Below, in pieces: positions 60,937-64,000 of a DNA stretch of 64,000 bases. Source of the stretch: Cloeon dipterum. Taxonomy: Eukaryota > Arthropoda > Insecta > Ephemeroptera > Baetidae. The stretch lies in assembly GCF_949628265.1 (NCBI RefSeq), contig NC_088786.1:24325681-24389680 (forward strand). The letters run 5' to 3'. Positions within the stretch are counted from its first letter, which is position 1; each line of letters begins with the position of its first letter. The position numbers and the translations under genes are program-made. Below the pieces are notes generated by a model that did not search any database, was not told the DNA's origin, and saw nothing but the letters and a program-made list of their open reading frames with translations.

Positions 60937-63900
60937 ATGGCGGAGCAAGAGTTTTCACAGTCTGTGCGACCGCCCCCAAGAAAGAGCAGATCGGACACTT
61001 CCACGTTGCTCTTGTCGAATAATTCAAATAGCAGTCCAAATCACAAACCTGAATCCAACAAAAAGGTAGTAATTTTGCCGTGACTTAAATATAAATGCAA
61101 AATGAGTTATTGCTGAATTGATGTTAAAATTCAAATTCTTCCGCAAGTGAATTTCGGAATAATTATAAGCATTGACCGGAAAAATAACTTTTCCTTGGGA
61201 GATCTCCATATTGATATCTAAGTTTTCCTCTAACTCTTAAAAATTCGGTTCAGTGTTTTTATAACATTTACAAACATTAAAGTCTTCTTCGCTTATGATT
61301 TGGCCTGCAAGAAAGATTTCTAGTCAATGACACTTAACGCACTATTAATTTTACAAATTTGAAGGGATTCATCGGTCGGGTTGCGTGTACCGCGGAAACG
61401 CAATTTAGCGCGATAGCGCCAAAGCTGGTTTGAATTTTGTGAAAAGAGGCGAGCTGGCTGCGTTGCAGCGCTGTGACGCACACCGCACGCGCGCCGCCCC
61501 GACGGGCCGTTCAAAGAAGCGCTTGGTAGGCACGCTCTGCTGCGTTTCGCTGTGCAAGGGACGGGCAAGCGGCAGTCTTTTCTCCTGCGTGAGGAGGTCA
61601 AGTAGCGGGGTGGGGGAAATGCATTAACGCTTGCCCCACCCTTGCACAGCGAAAACGCAGGAGAGCACCTCTCTGAATGGCCGGCTGGTAGCGGCGCGCG
61701 TTTGCTGTAGTGCTTTGTGCGGGTACGAATTTTCAACCCAAACCCCTCCCCGAACCCGCTTATTTCGTAACGCACCCAAACCGCACCAAACCGCACTACG
61801 CCAAGCTAGCGCCAACCCGCACCCGCAATCCGCCATATTGAATTTGCAAAATCTGGGCCAGCACCCGCGGGTTTGGTGCGGGTTTTGCGGGTCAGTTTAT
61901 GTTTAAAATGTGCAGTAATGAAATCAAGACCACGGAACAATTAAATTTCAGATTTTGCCTAATTTTTCGTAAAATTAAACGGCTTGAGGGCAAGCAGAGA
62001 GGTCACTTTTTGGTGCAAGCAGAGGGGTCACTTTTTGGTGCAAGCAGGGGGGTCATTTTTTGCTGCAAGCAGGAAGGTCCGTTTTTTGTGCGAGGGGCCG
62101 TTTTTCTGTTTTTGGTGCTAGCAGGAGGGTCTGTATTTGGTGCTATTAGAATTACATAAAAGTTGCGGGTTTGCCGAGTCAACCCGCACACGAACCAAAC
62201 CACACTACGCCAACCCGCACCCGCAATCCGATTTTGATTTGCAAAATCTGGACCCGCACGCGCGGGTTTGGTGCGGGTTTTGCGGGTTCAACCCTCAAAC
62301 CCGCGACCCGCGCAAAGCACTAGTTTGCTGTTGTGCGTCTCACAGCGCGGCAACGCAGCCAGCTCGCCTCTCAAAGTGTTGCTTTTCACAAAAATTCAAA
62401 CCCGCTTTGGCACGTTCGCGTTTCTGCGCTACACGCAGCGCGACGGACGACTCAAATCTTTTTTAAATATGTTATTTATGTGGGGTGCCGTTAAGTGTCC
62501 TACTATAGAAAAGTGTTCTAAAAGGGGGTACTCTGAAAGTGTCTTTCCTTCACATGTAATGTTTTTCAATGTATTTGACCCAAGCAAGAATAAACAAGAA
62601 TGTAATCTAGAATATTGTGTTCTAAAGACAATCCGCCCTCCAAGTTATCAGAAAGTGTCCTATAAAGAAAAGATACATGTATATTTTCGCGATACTCATG
62701 AAAACATTATATTTTTTACTTTTAAAATTTCAAGTTGGATAGTATTGCAGTTGGAACTTTAAACAAAGCTGTTGAGCTATTTTCCAGTTAGCATGAGTCG
62801 GAATCATAATAGGTCTCTTCTTCGCTCTTTGACCCATTTAATCATTTTTAGTCTTAAAATGCACGGGGTTGTAAGCAGTGGGTTGGCCCGTATAGTATAT
62901 ATATGTATGTTAATCTCTCTTGCATCCATTGTCTTAGTAGCCCTCTGAATTTTCTTGTCCTGCCAAAGCCTGTTTCAAGCGTCTCTCCCTTTTATTTCCC
63001 TCAGTTTAGCTTCATTGATTAAAACAAATTAAAGAGTGAAAAATAATGACTAATTAAAGTGGCGCTACCAGCCATCGTCTTGTTCTTAGGAACCACATAG
63101 AGCATATCGTAGGACACTTTGATGGCACTGATAGAGACCAACGCCCTACACTACTTATGTTTTGTATTTCAGGGCCCGGCGCCGCAACCACCAAAGTCTA
63201 AGCGAACTGGAGTTTGGGGAGACACTATTTTCCAAAGCAACAAGTAATTTTTCTCTTATTCTCACTATTTTATTTTATTGATTTTTTTTGTTAGAGAGAC
63301 TACCATAGCAGCTCCAGCAAAGCTCTCCCCTGATGCTGATAAAGGTGAGATTTTACAGCAGCGATGAAACAAATTAAAAATACATAATATGTTAAGCAAC
63401 ATAAAATTGATTTGTAGATTGTTTATTCATTTATGCGAACTTTACAGATATTCCAGTAATTCCAGATCTAGATGATTTGCAAGAAGAAGAGTTTGCTTCC
63501 CAGATAGCAAAGGCTCCTTCGTAAGCACATTTTTAGATTCATTTTATAGAACATCTGAAATTTTTAGTTTTGGTCGTCTCATCAAGACTGAAATAATTCG
63601 TCTGTCTTTAATTTTCTTCTTCTATGAAATATTGGCCATTTTATCATTCTCTTATTGTTTCAGGGTTGCAGTAAACCGTGTGGCTGCGTACAAGGAGCTT
63701 GACAGCGATCTATTCCAGCATACTGCGTTTGCGAAAATTGAAGATATCAGCCTGCGACTCTTAACCACAGTGCTCTCTCCTGAATCTGATCTCAAAGAGG
63801 TAATCAGTGATCATGTGGAGAAAATTCTCTTAAATTATTTAACATTTCATTATTTTCAGTCTGATTTACCTTGGACTTGGGAGAGTTTGTTTACTGAAGT

Positions 63901-63946
63901 TGCGTCCCAGGTCTCAAGCGAAAACATGAAGAGTCCTTGTGAATAG
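60937..63946 (+). CDS. IFT43: Intraflagellar transport protein 43
   Basis: IFT43 is a small subunit of the IFT-A complex, which drives retrograde transport in cilia. In insects it should act in ciliated sensory neurons and sperm. Exons are 60937-61065, 63173-63243, 63295-63344, 63448-63520, 63664-63799 and 63860-63946, joining in frame to 181 residues. The N-terminal third is polar and variable, as in other species. The conserved block begins DIPVIPDLDDLQEEEF, then VAVNRVAAYKELDSDL, LRLLTTVLSPE and W-T-W-E-S-LFTEVASQV, each with a clear counterpart in vertebrate IFT43. The weak donor AA|GTAATT after 63243 is supported by phase. Intron 1 (2.1 kb) has been enlarged by nested transposons. The last intron is only 60 bases. 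Confidence 0.94.
61708..62322. mobile_element. hAT-type MITE nested in the larger element
   Basis: This 615-bp insertion has terminal repeats TAGTGCTTTGTGCGGGT and its near-complement ending CGCAAAGCACTA. It is flanked by the 8-bp duplication GTTTGCTG at 61700-61707 and 62323-62330. An 8-bp duplication and TAG-type termini indicate a hAT MITE. It has no coding capacity. Inside are a ~90-bp direct repeat rich in CCCGCACCCGC and GGTTTGGTGCGGGTTTTGCG (61794-61890, 62202-62290) and a 25-bp tandem array. Confidence 0.85.
61991..62143. repeat. 25-bp tandem repeat inside the MITE
   Basis: About six diverged units of the form CAAGCAGRGRGGTCACTTTT followed by TGGTG. They lie between the two ~90-bp direct repeats of the MITE. 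Confidence 0.85.
62500..63172. other. Remaining part of IFT43 intron 1
   Basis: This has no coding content. It contains a copy of the motif GTAGGACACTTTGATGGCAC at about 63109, related in inverted orientation to GTGCCGTTAAGTGTCCTAC at 62486. Confidence 0.5.
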
Positions 63947-64000
63947 GATTCTAAATCTGCACGTTGCGATTCTAGATTTGTATCTCTACGCGCTAATCTT

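Larger units (their letters stand above)
61329..62499. mobile_element. Non-autonomous DNA element with long inverted repeats
   Basis: The left arm (about 61329-61480) and the right arm (about 62331-62499) are imperfect inverted copies sharing GCGAGCTGGCTGCGTTG, TTCACAAAATTCAAACC-type and TGCGTGTA blocks. They may end in an 11-bp inverted GACACTTAACG. The total is about 1.17 kb, in IFT43 intron 1. I could not find a convincing target duplication, so the outer limits are uncertain. It has been split by the element at 61708-62322. Confidence 0.7.

Noticed and set aside
60870..62490. GGCACCCCAC / GTGGGGTGCC as ends of one element
   Set aside because: The span would include IFT43 coding exon 1, and the shared core is short, so it is unlikely to be a single insertion.
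62268..62762. 164-codon open frame in IFT43 intron 1
   Set aside because: It runs across the MITE terminus and the outer element's arm, so it is a chance frame through non-coding repeats.

Overview
The window is nuclear DNA from an arthropod, most likely a hexapod. It has GT-AG introns, many of them short, AATAAA polyadenylation signals, metazoan gene families (a FACIT-like collagen, a MYM zinc-finger protein, NDUFS6, MRPL57, IFT43) and DNA transposons of the hAT type. The FACIT-like collagen argues against Drosophila, which has only type IV and multiplexin collagens. The order cannot be decided from the sequence.

Layout. Positions 1-15079 are non-coding, with scattered CpG-rich patches and an excess of POU octamers. 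A GC-rich candidate first exon ends at 15096 and splices in frame, across an 11.7 kb intron, to the signal-peptide exon of a collagen gene that runs to 36285. A 203-residue single-exon orphan ORF (24915-25526) lies inside that intron. Next come an 18-exon ZMYM2/3/4-type gene (38058-44763), NDUFS6 (45179-46065) and, convergent with it, a complete three-exon MRPL57 on the minus strand (46198-47523). Positions 47.5-50.4 kb hold small repeats. At the far end IFT43 (60937-63946) carries nested non-autonomous transposons in its first intron.

The most notable object is at 50424-59636: a 9.2 kb hAT transposon with an intact 8-bp target duplication (GTTGTTCC) and TAGGGTTG terminal repeats. It holds two complete, multi-exon, convergent genes. 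The plus-strand gene (6 exons, 549 residues) is a hAT transposase with candidate D/D/E residues and a C-terminal dimerisation domain, but I see no BED finger. The minus-strand gene (9 exons, 687 residues) begins with a BED finger and continues with a hAT-like body that appears to have lost catalytic and dimerisation signature residues. A 173-bp tandem array, ten units direct and then about 2.7 inverted, separates the two 3' ends. All exon phases in both genes close, so both could make full-length protein. A two-gene hAT with DNA binding and catalysis possibly divided between proteins is the best candidate here for an undescribed system.

The host genes are ordinary single-copy genes. NDUFS6 (complex I) and MRPL57 (mitochondrial ribosome) face each other with polyadenylation signals about 30 bp apart.
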